Part shown: in pieces, positions 1 through 6,898 of the stretch | Layout: each line of letters starts with the position of its first letter | How positions within the stretch are numbered: the stretch's first letter is position 1 | DNA from: Bacillota bacterium | Lineage (GTDB): Bacteria > Bacillota > Clostridia > Christensenellales > Borkfalkiaceae | Length of the DNA stretch: 8,990 nucleotides | Reading direction: 5' to 3' | Assembly: GCA_003343765.1 (NCBI GenBank) | Contig: QAKO01000034.1 | Location: 1 to 8,990, forward strand | Translations under genes and position numbers: made by a program | Notes under the pieces: generated by a model | The model's input: the letters and a program-made list of their open reading frames with translations, nothing else | Told to the model about the DNA's origin: nothing | Database searches by the model: none

Positions 1-1405
1 GTCCCACCGCAGGCATCAATTCCTCAACAGCCGCGTCTCCGCTCAGCCTGTAATAGGTGAAAACAGAAACAATGAACCACGCAGCAAACATATCCGACTG
101 ATAATAGCCGTAATCGCCGCTTGCAGGTTTTTCCTGATTTTCGGGATAACACGTCCCGTAAACAAACCCCTCCGGAGTCTGGTGAAAGGCAAACAGTTTC
201 AGGGTATTCATCGCCTGCAGTTTCTTACCGAAAGCGTACCAGCCGCAATCGAATGCCCAGTCCACATCACCCGACCAGGGCAAACGGTCACGTTTTGCCC
301 CGTCCGATACAAAATAACCGCTATGATATGCGTCAAAATCGGCAAGTCTGCCGCGCCATTCATAAACAAGCTTTTCGCCGTTCTTTATTTCCAATTCGTT
401 CACGACCGAACGCCATTCCGCATCCGACGCAAACCCGAATTTACCGCCGCCCGTCAGTCCGCTTTCCGCCCGCAGGATATTCACCCCGTTCAACGAGATA
501 CTTACCCCGCCTTCTTCCGCTTTTAATTCCAGCACATAGGGAAGATTATCGGAAAGTGCTGCCACGCTCGCCGTCTTTTGCACGCACTCGCTTCCCTCAT
601 TCACTCTTCCAAAAGAAACTTTTCCGCTCTGCTGAATACGCACAAACTCGTAATTGCTTTCGTCTTTTGCGCAAAACAAAAACTCAAAACCTGTTTCATA
701 TTCCGGCGTACGGCTCAATTCAAATTCACAGCGCACATCAGACACGGAATCAGCATTCAGTTTGCTCAACGCGCACCTTCCGCCCTTTGTCAGTTTACGG
801 ATACATAATTTCCCGAACAGTACATCCCATTGTCTGCTCTGCACCGTCGCAAGCAATACTGTTCTCGCACTCGCCTGCCAGATTCGATCCAATACAGGCC
901 GATCGCTCCTGAAAAAGCCTTCCGCTTCGACGTCCTGCGAATCATTGGCGATCCCGTATCGCGAAATTACGATCTCTCCGTCACTTTCTTTCGGTACGGT
1001 AAGACATACAAATCTTTCCTGCCCTTGGATCAGGGGATAAACAAATAACCCGTCCCGCGCAATTGTATAATCTTCAAAGCGATAGGGATTTGCAGGCATT
1101 ACCGGCAACTCCACACCGAGATATGTACAGCTTCCCCGCGTGAAATCTCCAAGCCCGATCGTCTCTTCGCGCTCATAAGGAATCATCCGGTCGGAATAAG
1201 ATATACGCAACGTCGGTTTTCCTTTGTAAGATTTTACAAAAAAGAAAGGATAGCCCCCCACCGAGCCTGCTCCCATATCGAAAATCACATAACTGCCCGG
1301 AATAAGCCGCAGTTCTCCGTCCGCAGTTCCGCAGATCGTTTGCGCCCCCTCCGCTCCTTTTTGCTTTCTCACCGATACGGGATAGTTAAGTTTTCTGTGT
1401 TCCAT
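1..1405 (-). CDS. GH78-type alpha-L-rhamnosidase-like protein with inserted concanavalin-like domain (partial, 3' end outside window)
   Basis: The minus-strand frame is open from ATG at 1405 to the left edge (468 codons), so the C-terminus is missing. Residues 1-150 look like an N-terminal beta-sandwich. The stretch DRPVLDRIWQASARTVLLAT (about residues 167-186) matches the start of the six-hairpin catalytic domain of GH78 enzymes. The motif SDGAKRDRLPWSGD (about 367-380) matches the family signature usually written D-x-P-x-R-x-R-x-x-W-x-GD. Between them lie about 175 extra residues with a beta-rich LamG/concanavalin-like look. Family members remove terminal rhamnose from glycans; substrate here is unknown. 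There is no signal peptide, so it is probably cytoplasmic. An in-frame ATG exists at 1423, but the GGAAGG ribosome binding site lies between the two ATGs, so 1405 is preferred. The gene has its own promoter, downstream of the AraC gene. Confidence 0.82.
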   Translation of the reverse strand, partial: MEHRKLNYPVSVRKQKGAEGAQTICGTADGELRLIPGSYVIFDMGAGSVGGYPFFFVKSYKGKPTLRISYSDRMIPYEREETIGLGDFTRGSCTYLGVELPVMPANPYRFEDYTIARDGLFVYPLIQGQERFVCLTVPKESDGEIVISRYGIANDSQDVEAEGFFRSDRPVLDRIWQASARTVLLATVQSRQWDVLFGKLCIRKLTKGGRCALSKLNADSVSDVRCEFELSRTPEYETGFEFLFCAKDESNYEFVRIQQSGKVSFGRVNEGSECVQKTASVAALSDNLPYVLELKAEEGGVSISLNGVNILRAESGLTGGGKFGFASDAEWRSVVNELEIKNGEKLVYEWRGRLADFDAYHSGYFVSDGAKRDRLPWSGDVDWAFDCGWYAFGKKLQAMNTLKLFAFHQTPEGFVYGTCYPENQEKPASGDYGYYQSDMFAAWFIVSVFTYYRLSGDAAVEELMPAVG

Positions 1406-1448
1406 AGTTCTGCCTTCCTTCATGATCCATCTCTACGTATGCAAAACT

Positions 1449-1457
1449 ATTGTAACA
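1449..1457 (-). promoter_or_regulatory. Extended -10 promoter of the left GH78-like gene
   Basis: The minus strand reads TGTTACAAT, an extended -10 element (TG-n-TACAAT), 44 bases before the start codon at 1405. Seventeen bases further upstream the -35 position reads ATACAA, far from TTGACA. A good extended -10 with a poor -35 suggests dependence on an activator, plausibly the adjacent AraC-family protein. The elements are seen; the regulator assignment is inferred. Confidence 0.45.
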
Positions 1458-1470
1458 TCATTTTAACTCC

Positions 1471-1500
1471 TTGTATTTAGACAATTTTTTTGTATGTTTG
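1471..1500 (-). promoter_or_regulatory. Candidate AraC-family operator (direct repeat)
   Basis: On the minus strand the hexamer ATACAA occurs twice in the same direction (1490-1495 and 1471-1476), 19 bases apart, in AT-rich DNA. The copy nearer the gene sits exactly on the -35 position of the extended -10 promoter. AraC-family activators commonly bind direct repeats spaced about two helical turns and overlapping the -35. The repeat is short, and AT-rich DNA makes chance matches easy. Confidence 0.25.
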
Positions 1501-1558
1501 GATATTTTTACTGTTTTTTATCCTCCCCGATCAAAAATTCCCACTCACAAATCCATTA

Positions 1559-1590
1559 AAAAGGCGTTCACTTACCTAAGAACGCCTTTT
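1559..1590. terminator. Bidirectional-looking intrinsic terminator hairpin
   Basis: The 11-base arms AAAAGGCGTTC and GAACGCCTTTT (1559-1569 and 1580-1590) pair perfectly around a 10-base loop. Read on the minus strand, the GC-rich stem is followed by TTTTT, so it can back up termination of the AraC transcript before the next gene. It shares the GGCGTTC core with the hairpin at the AraC stop codon. Confidence 0.75.
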
Positions 1591-1603
1591 CCCCAATATC
1601 ATT

Positions 1604-1630
1604 AAAAAAGACGTTCTTTCAAAGAACGCC
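1604..1630 (-). terminator. Intrinsic terminator overlapping the AraC stop codon
   Basis: On the minus strand GGCGTTCTT (1622-1630) pairs with AAGAACGTC (1610-1618), nine pairs with one G-U. The three-base loop is the stop codon TGA itself (1619-1621). Six T residues follow (1604-1609). The last coding codons therefore form the left arm of the terminator stem. Confidence 0.8.
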
Positions 1631-2542
1631 TTCCTGCTTTTTTATAAAATCCGTCGGGGAACACCCGACTTTTTGCTTGAATAGCCTCGAAAAATAATGC
1701 ATATCATCGTACCCGACCATGTAACTGACTTCGGATATATTATATTTTTTTGTCATGAAAAGCCGCTTTGCCTGCTCCATACGGTAATCAATAATATATT
1801 CAAGCGGCGCGCGGTTCATCTGATGTTTGAATATCGCGCGGAAGCGGCTCGGAGATATCCCGTATTCGCTCACGACTTTATTCAGATCGATCGCTTCCGA
1901 ATAATGATTGGTCATATACTCAATAAACCGCGAAACATAATCGGAACTTTCCGAATTTTCCCTGTCACTGCAACGCAGTTCTTCCAAAAACTCCGCAATG
2001 ATCAGCGTCATGTACGCCTTGGCTCGAAATCTCCCGTTTACCGTGTTTTCCTGAAAAGCATTATATAGCTTATCAAACAGTTCAATAAAACGTATTTTGT
2101 TGCGCACACGATAACTTTCCGCCATTTCCATGACTTCAAGTTTATATCCCTTTCTTTTAGCAAGATCCACACGGATCGGTACGGCATTCAATTTCTTTTC
2201 ACAAGGCTCCCGGTACACTTCCCATGCCGAAAAATCAGGACTGCTTTCATCAAACATAAAATCCAAATGAACTCCGTAATAAGAAGTCCTGACATTTTCA
2301 GGCACTATCCGCGTATGCCGTACATACGGAGGCATAATATGCAGACAGCCTTCCCCTACCGTATACTCGCTGTCATCCTTGATCACGCATAATTCACCCT
2401 GAGTAACAAAGATCACTTCAAAATCATACAAGATCCGCCACGGCACTATATGATTTTCATGTACCGACCCGATCAGTTTATTTACATACCGTATGTAGGG
2501 ATTGAATTGCGCCACGCCGATATCTCGTATCTTTTCATCCAT
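1619..2542 (-). CDS. AraC-family transcriptional regulator
   Basis: This is a 307-residue protein of normal two-domain AraC length. Residues about 35-115 form a cupin-like sugar-sensing domain (AraC_binding type), with FVTQGELCVIKD and VGEGCLHIMPPYVRHTR typical of the beta-barrel. Residues 200-303 are the DNA-binding domain with two helix-turn-helix units; SEYGISPSRFRAIFKHQM and SEVSYMVGYDDMHYFSRLFK are characteristic, followed by GCSPTDF. Such proteins normally activate nearby sugar-catabolic genes when a sugar ligand is bound. The ATG at 2542 follows a GAGGAA ribosome binding site at 2548-2553. It lies between glycoside hydrolase genes on the same strand, but has its own promoter and terminator. 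Likely targets are the flanking GH78 and GH1 genes; the inducer (rhamnose or a rhamnoside) is inferred only from context. Confidence 0.93.
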   Translation of the reverse strand: MDEKIRDIGVAQFNPYIRYVNKLIGSVHENHIVPWRILYDFEVIFVTQGELCVIKDDSEYTVGEGCLHIMPPYVRHTRIVPENVRTSYYGVHLDFMFDESSPDFSAWEVYREPCEKKLNAVPIRVDLAKRKGYKLEVMEMAESYRVRNKIRFIELFDKLYNAFQENTVNGRFRAKAYMTLIIAEFLEELRCSDRENSESSDYVSRFIEYMTNHYSEAIDLNKVVSEYGISPSRFRAIFKHQMNRAPLEYIIDYRMEQAKRLFMTKKYNISEVSYMVGYDDMHYFSRLFKQKVGCSPTDFIKKQEGVL

Positions 2543-2573
2543 ACCAATTCCTCAGCCACAGGAAATATAATTC

Positions 2574-2602
2574 AGTATAACACAATTCCCCAAAAAAATC
2601 AA
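2574..2602 (-). promoter_or_regulatory. Sigma-70 type promoter of the AraC-family regulator
   Basis: The minus strand has TTGATT (2597-2602), a 17-base spacer and TATACT (2574-2579), with an extended TG one base before the -10. Transcription would begin near 2567, about 25 bases before the start codon. The near-consensus elements suggest constitutive expression of the regulator. Confidence 0.75.
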
Positions 2603-2722
2603 TACTTCTTTTTTTATAACCCTGCATTCTTCCGAACTATACCCACAAAAATCGGTTAAAACAACGTTCCCGAGGCTTTAAAAACATCGGCTGACCCCGC
2701 AAACCCTGTTGTTCCGAATGTT

Positions 2723-2744
2723 CGCCGGAAAAGGCGTTCCGGCG
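2723..2744. repeat. Perfect 8-bp hairpin in intergenic spacer
   Basis: CGCCGGAA (2723-2730) and TTCCGGCG (2737-2744) pair perfectly around a six-base loop. No T-run follows on the minus strand, so it is not a standard intrinsic terminator. It could be a transcript-end or mRNA-stability structure for the genes reading in from the right. Confidence 0.45.
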
Positions 2745-2820
2745 CGCCGCCGTTTTCTCGCGCGGACTATTTTATCCATTTCCCTCTCGTGAAATCAGGA
2801 AACGTTTGCGGCGCGCCGCC
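2740..2820. repeat. Pair of CGGCGCGCCGCC direct repeats, each containing a palindrome
   Basis: The 12-mer CGGCGCGCCGCC occurs at 2740-2751 and again at 2809-2820, 69 bases apart. Each copy holds the self-complementary octamer GGCGCGCC. The second copy, with one extra base to the left, is a perfect 12-bp palindrome at 2808-2819. Both are far more GC-rich than the surrounding DNA. Confidence 0.55.
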
Positions 2821-2855
2821 CTCTGCAATCGATTTTTCCGAAAGAGCCGTAACAC

Positions 2856-3724
2856 TCATCCATGCCGCCGCATCGTAAACATCGACAGGCATTTTTCTGC
2901 CTCCGCTTTTTTCTGTTCCCTGATCCAGTCACGATAAAACAACGCACTCTCTTTCATTTTCCGATCCCGCGTGCAAATGCCGTATTTCATAGAATAACCT
3001 GCCGTCCACTCAAAATTATCCATTAAGCTCCAAAGAAAATATCCGCGCACGTCATACCCTTCCTTCAAAGCACGGCGAACAGACGCAAACGATCCCTTCA
3101 AATACTTTATCCGCTCGGTATCCCGTATCATGCCGTTCTCTTCACGCTCCTGCGCAAACCCGACACCGTTTTCCGTGATATAGACGGGAATTCCGATACC
3201 GTATTCCGTTTTCGCCACACGAAGCGCCTCATAAATAGCATCCGGATAAAATTCCGCCCCGTTTTCCAGAAAATTCCCGCCGCTTTGCAACACGATCTTG
3301 CGGATATCCACATCCCTGCGGCTGACAATAAGCCGATTGTAACAATTCAGTCCGTAAAAATCCAGAGGCTGCGCAATAATGTCAAGATCTTCCACACGCA
3401 TTTCCAAAACGATATTCTCTTTTTCCAGATGCCGCACGACGTAGGGATCATATTTCTTTAAAAAGATAGGAGAAAGATAACTTCCGTGTGCCAATCCGTT
3501 CTGTTCTGCCGCATAGTTTACGTCATCTTCGTTTTGCGGATCGGCAGGCACACGGTTCCATATATCCACAGATTATGATTCGCCTGCCGCCCGCACTTTT
3601 CCAACCCGAACCCGGGCGCAAAGCCTTTCAGCGCATATCCCACATAGGTGGCAACAGGCTCGTTGTGCGTGGCAAACATTGCCGCTTCGGGCAAGCTCCG
3701 AAACATCAGGTCGGCATAATCGGC
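2856..3724 (-). pseudogene. GH1 beta-glucosidase remnant (N-terminus missing, internally deleted and frameshifted)
   Basis: Two frames together carry the middle and end of a GH1 enzyme. The first (from about 3724 down to 3560) has MFATHNEPVATYVGYALKGF, whose NEP glutamate is the GH1 acid/base. The second (about 3569 to 2856) has DIWNRVPADP near its start, then VYITENGVG with the nucleophile glutamate (codon 3171-3173), and YFLWSLMDNFEWTAGYSMKYG, the GH1 sugar-binding tail. At about 3560-3573 the frame changes. The usual stretch after the HNL motif, some 20-25 residues, is absent, so this is a deletion rather than a simple indel. The first 130 or so residues expected of a GH1 enzyme are also missing. 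Intact relatives hydrolyse beta-glucosides or 6-phospho-beta-glucosides in the cytoplasm. This copy cannot give a functional enzyme. Confidence 0.85.
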
Positions 3725-3934
3725 AAGACACTGCACGATATATGCATAAAACTCTTTTTTTGTGGAAAACAATTCGCCGGCGATGCGCCGTTTCGCCTTT
3801 ACCGTCAGCCGCATAATGCGCTCGTCAAACACGATCGCCCGTAAATCAGCACCCTGCGCAAGATCCAGCATTCTTTTCAGCTGTGAATTTTCAAACGGCT
3901 CGCCGCAGTATTTCGTTTCACCCGAGTTCTTCGA
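3710..3934 (-). pseudogene. Fragment of a second glycoside-hydrolase-like TIM-barrel gene, fused to the GH1 remnant
   Basis: The minus-strand frame opens just after a TGA at 3935-3937 and runs into the GH1 remnant without a break. Its text, including YCGEPFENSQLKRMLDLAQG, LRAIVFDERIMRLTVKAKRR and FYAYIVQCLADY, does not fit the N-terminus of GH1 proteins. It resembles one or two strand-helix units of a TIM-barrel glycoside hydrolase, but I cannot name the family. The join lies near 3710-3724, where ADYAD would suit either protein. An internal ATG at 3871 has no good ribosome binding site. The fragment also overlaps the last codons of the GH78-like gene in another frame. It is best read as debris from a deletion. 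Confidence 0.55.
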
Positions 3935-5850
3935 TCAAGCGTAATAGGTTTTCCTTTTTCGACTGCATATACGATATCTCCTATGATCAGTTTCCCGTCA
4001 ATTTCATCGGAAAAAACAGTTATTTTTTCCTTGGTAGCCTGTACGCGCAATGTGCCGCGTTTGAGCGGAACTTCGATCTGGGAATCGGTGATCAGAGCAA
4101 GTATGGGACGCAGTTCAAACGTCTCACCGCAGGCGATGTCCTTGCAGATCCCGTATATGTAACGCGGGATCAGATACAGCACGCTCGCACCCCAGATATG
4201 ACAATGGCTTCTGCCGAACTTCCTGCCGTACATTTCGCAGGACGTTTCTTCCGTTTCACCGCGATGATAGACTTCCCAGAACGTAGTCGCTCCGCCGTCC
4301 AGCATTCCTCCCCAATACGACATGATCTCTTGCACTGCCTTCTTCCATTCACCCATTTCAAAGAGGCACGCAAGTTTGTAACTTTGCATATACGGCGTCG
4401 TGATCTCGGGGACAGATTCGTCATATAAGAGAGTCTTTTTGATCTTTTCCGTTTTTTCCCGATCCGCAAAGCGATACAACACGGCAAACACATTGGCATA
4501 AGCCGTAACGGAATCCCCCGTCTTTCCTTCCTTACGGGAATGAAGATATGCGCCCCGTTTCTCACTCCAAAATACTTCGTCGATTTTCGCACGCAATGCT
4601 TTCGCTCGCAGTTTATATTGCTCTGTATTCCCACCGATCACATCGCCCAGTTTGTAAAGACTTTTCAACGCAAGGAAAAGCAGGATCTGTTCAAAGCAAA
4701 CTTCCCCGTCCGTATCCAGATCGCCCCAGTCGACAAACACCCAATCGTTCGGCTGCTTGTATAAAAATCCGTCTTCGTTTGTCCTGCCCAACACAAAATG
4801 CATATGCTCTTCCAGGATCAGATAAATATATTTTACAAATTCCGCATCCCCTGAAAAAGAATAATATTCCCAGACCGACATGATCGTGTAGAGAGTATAA
4901 TCCATGATGTGGTTGATATACGTCACAACGGGACTCTTGCCGCAAAGAGCTATAATGTTCCGACGGATCTTTGCATAATCGCAGGAAACAAAGTATTCCA
5001 GTTTGAATGCCTGATACGCATCCCCGCCCCACAGCCAACGGTCACGCTTTGCCCCGTCCAGAAAAAACTCACGGTCACAGACAGAAAGTGTATGCTTCGC
5101 CACTTCTATGATCTGCATGAACCGCTTATTTTCCAAACGGAACGCGATCGACTGTGCAGAAGGATTATATTCTTCCTTTACACTCATGGAATACGGGGAA
5201 TCGGTAACGACGCGCAGATATCGGAACGCTTTGCTCACGGGAACATCGTACCTGCCTTCCGCAGGCGTGAAAAAGCTGATTTGTTCACAATATTCATCGC
5301 TCATGACTTCCGCTAATGTCTCACCGAAATAACAGCGGAAGGGCAATTCCCTGCACCCCGAAAAAGATGCAAAACACATACGGATCTTACCGTAATCATA
5401 GACAGTTCCGCCCTCGCACGGTGTTTGCGAAAGAGCTTCGATCTCTCTTTTCGGCAGACAGAACGTATTCGGCGTCATTTCGCCGCAATCGCAGACAAAA
5501 GAATTCCGCAACTGGAACTGATTGTACGAGACCTGCACGTTTTCGTCCGAACAGAATTCCTTCCCGTCTATTTTCAGGCAAGGCAACCCTTCCGGATTGT
5601 ACAGCCAGATCTCCATTTTGTATCGCCCCGCAGGAAGCGTGACCTTTCCGTCAAACCCGTAAAGATATTTGTCCAGGTCATAGAAATAGACACTTATTCG
5701 CCCTTCCCAGGAAAAGTACAGCGTATCTTCCGCCGAAAGCGTGAATTCCGCATAAAATTTAACATTGTGCCATGGGCTGTCTACCCTCCAGAACGGCCCG
5801 ATCGGAAAATCCCGCAGGTATCTTCTTGCCATAACTTTTTCCGCTAACAT
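3877..5850 (-). CDS. GH78-type alpha-L-rhamnosidase-like protein (start region frameshifted)
   Basis: The intact frame gives 657 residues. An N-terminal beta-sandwich (about 1-240) precedes the six-hairpin catalytic domain, marked by FFLDGAKRDRWLWGGDAYQA (around 265-280, the GH78 signature region) and WVFVDWGDLDTDGEV, the region where GH78 enzymes carry acidic catalytic residues. Late in the domain GRSHCHIWGASVLYLIPRY matches the S-x-CHxW-A segment of relatives, followed by a C-terminal beta-domain. There is no signal peptide. The ATG at 5850 has only a weak ribosome binding site and starts too far in: upstream codons in the same frame read KSKWICFPGDYEI, normal for the family's N-terminus, but lack a start codon. 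The strong site before ATG 5894 is one base out of frame. The last 18 or so residues, after VEKGKPITLD, look foreign and probably come from the deletion join at about 3935. Confidence 0.85.
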   Translation of the reverse strand: MLAEKVMARRYLRDFPIGPFWRVDSPWHNVKFYAEFTLSAEDTLYFSWEGRISVYFYDLDKYLYGFDGKVTLPAGRYKMEIWLYNPEGLPCLKIDGKEFCSDENVQVSYNQFQLRNSFVCDCGEMTPNTFCLPKREIEALSQTPCEGGTVYDYGKIRMCFASFSGCRELPFRCYFGETLAEVMSDEYCEQISFFTPAEGRYDVPVSKAFRYLRVVTDSPYSMSVKEEYNPSAQSIAFRLENKRFMQIIEVAKHTLSVCDREFFLDGAKRDRWLWGGDAYQAFKLEYFVSCDYAKIRRNIIALCGKSPVVTYINHIMDYTLYTIMSVWEYYSFSGDAEFVKYIYLILEEHMHFVLGRTNEDGFLYKQPNDWVFVDWGDLDTDGEVCFEQILLFLALKSLYKLGDVIGGNTEQYKLRAKALRAKIDEVFWSEKRGAYLHSRKEGKTGDSVTAYANVFAVLYRFADREKTEKIKKTLLYDESVPEITTPYMQSYKLACLFEMGEWKKAVQEIMSYWGGMLDGGATTFWEVYHRGETEETSCEMYGRKFGRSHCHIWGASVLYLIPRYIYGICKDIACGETFELRPILALITDSQIEVPLKRGTLRVQATKEKITVFSDEIDGKLIIGDIVYAVEKGKPITLDRRTRVKRNTAASRLKIHS

Positions 5851-5900
5851 GATCTCATAATCACCGGGAAAACAGATCCACTTGCTTTTTTCATATCTTT

Positions 5901-5905
5901 TCCTT
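5901..5905 (-). promoter_or_regulatory. Ribosome binding site pointing to the original start of the GH78-like gene
   Basis: AAGGA lies six bases before ATG at 5892-5894 on the minus strand. From that ATG the frame reads MKKASG and stops after 16 codons. Adding one A to the A6 run (5886-5891) joins it to KWICFPGDYEI and the long GH78 frame. The site therefore marks the ancestral start rather than the ATG at 5850. Confidence 0.6.
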
Positions 5906-5916
5906 TTTCAAATTTT

Positions 5917-5936
5917 CCCTCCCCGTTCGGAGAGGG
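5917..5936 (-). terminator. Intercistronic GC-rich hairpin
   Basis: CCCTCTCC and GGGGAGGG on the minus strand pair over eight bases (one G-U) with a GAAC loop. The tail is AAAATTT rather than a T-run. It may be a weak terminator or a processing structure between the secreted-protein gene and the GH78-like gene. Confidence 0.4.
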
Positions 5937-5950
5937 AGAATTCTGTTCTT

Positions 5951-6799
5951 TTAAATAGTTACATTATACGTCAGCGTAAACGTATTTTCATTCAAACCGT
6001 CGGCTTTGACAAGCACTTCCACTGTATAGGTTCCGTTTTGCGTAAACTTACCTTCCGAAAGTATGACTTCCGTTCCCTCTGCATCCGTTACTTTTTTAAC
6101 GATCACTTCATCCGCCCCGACAAACAATTCATTGACCATTGCCTGCAATGTATTGCTTCCGTTCGCTGTTTGCTCAGCTTTTTCGATACGGATATTATCC
6201 ACATAAGCGATATAATCGTAGCAGTTTCCGCCGCCCTCTTTATTCACGATTATATATATCCCGAATCCGCCGTTTGCGGCAACGTTTGCGGCAGTTTCTC
6301 CGGTCAATGTTATGGTATTCCATTCTCCGAAATTCGTAACATCCTGCAACCAGAAAGGTTTTCCGGACTGGATATCCTCTTCCTTGCCCAACTTAAATAT
6401 ACGCAGACAATAGTTGAGCGCTCCCGCAGGTTTATCCAGTTTGAAATCAAATTTCAAAGTATCGCCGTCATTGATCTGGAATGCACTGCTCGGTTTCAGT
6501 TGAGAAACTGTCCATGCCGAATTGACATTGTTTGTTATTTTCAGCACCGTACCGTGTTCTCCGCCTTCATCATACTTGGTATAAACAGCATTCCCCGCTA
6601 CCATGGGATAATAATCGTTCGCGGAAAGTTCAAGTTTATCTTCAAAATTCTCGATGCCGTACGTTTTCTGATACAGGTGCTGGCTGGCATTGTCGTACAA
6701 AATTACTTCCTGTTCGACAGTCACCCCGTCCGAACCGTTTTTATATACATAATAAACTTTATAATCTTTCATTTTTTTCTGATTTGCGTCTGACTTCTG
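5951..6799 (-). pseudogene. 3' part of a secreted multidomain protein (carbohydrate-binding-like and Ig-like domains), 5' end missing
   Basis: The frame is open from just after a TGA (about 6800) to the stop at 5951. The first ATG, at 6772, gives 273 residues but has no ribosome binding site and no signal peptide. Residues about 4-28 (YKVYYVYKNG, then EQEVILYD) read like the last strands of an Ig-like domain whose beginning is lost. Residues about 38-200 look like a jelly-roll carbohydrate-binding module: GIENFEDKLEL at the start, FGEWNTITLTG and YIAYVDNIRIEKA near the end. Residues about 205-273 form a bacterial Ig-like domain, with GTYTVEVLVKADGLNENTFT before the stop. Such modules normally sit on cell-surface or secreted glycan-binding proteins and enzymes. 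No particular family could be named. The missing front coincides with the promoter of the neighbouring divergent gene, so a deletion is likely. Confidence 0.6.
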
Positions 6800-6828
6800 C
6801 TGACATTTTCATTCAAATGTGTTATAAT
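6800..6828 (+). promoter_or_regulatory. Sigma-70 type promoter of the PurF-like gene
   Basis: CTGACA (6800-6805), a 17-base spacer and a perfect TATAAT (6823-6828) preceded by TG-n form a strong extended promoter. Transcription should start near 6835, leaving a leader of about 64 bases. No purine riboswitch or other recognisable leader structure fits in it. Confidence 0.85.
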
Positions 6829-6885
6829 AGAGAGGCATTTTGCGTTTTGTCATTGATCGGGATGCAAAGCATTGAATTTATTTAC

Positions 6886-6890
6886 GGAGG
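6886..6890 (+). promoter_or_regulatory. Ribosome binding site fixing a TTG start for the PurF-like gene
   Basis: GGAGG lies eight bases before TTG at 6899-6901. The upstream in-frame TTG at 6872 would place this site inside the coding region and add nine unrelated residues, so 6899 is chosen. Confidence 0.8.
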
Positions 6891-6898
6891 CAAAAGAT

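Larger units (their letters stand above)
2603..2855. other. Gene-free spacer upstream of the AraC promoter
   Basis: With the promoter region this makes a gap of about 313 bases (2543-2855) between the AraC gene and the GH1 remnant. I see no convincing gene here. It turns GC-rich from about 2700 and holds a hairpin and two copies of a palindromic 12-mer, listed separately. No clean T-tailed terminator for the upstream glycoside hydrolase remnant was found. Confidence 0.6.

Noticed and set aside
121..1048. Several plus-strand open frames over the left GH78-like gene
   Set aside because: They are antisense shadows of a clear glycoside hydrolase frame and are rich in Arg, Ser and Pro with no recognisable motifs.
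2740..2820. CRISPR-like repeat-spacer layout
   Set aside because: There are only two 12-base copies with a 69-base gap and no further repeats or cas genes.
5882..6793. Long plus-strand open frame of 303 codons
   Set aside because: It lies antisense to the secreted-protein remnant, reads as low-complexity Phe/Ile-rich text with no domain features, and has no ribosome binding site or promoter of its own.
6829..6898. Possible purine riboswitch or attenuator in the PurF-like leader
   Set aside because: The leader is only about 64 bases, and I see no three-helix purine aptamer and no terminator hairpin with a T-run.
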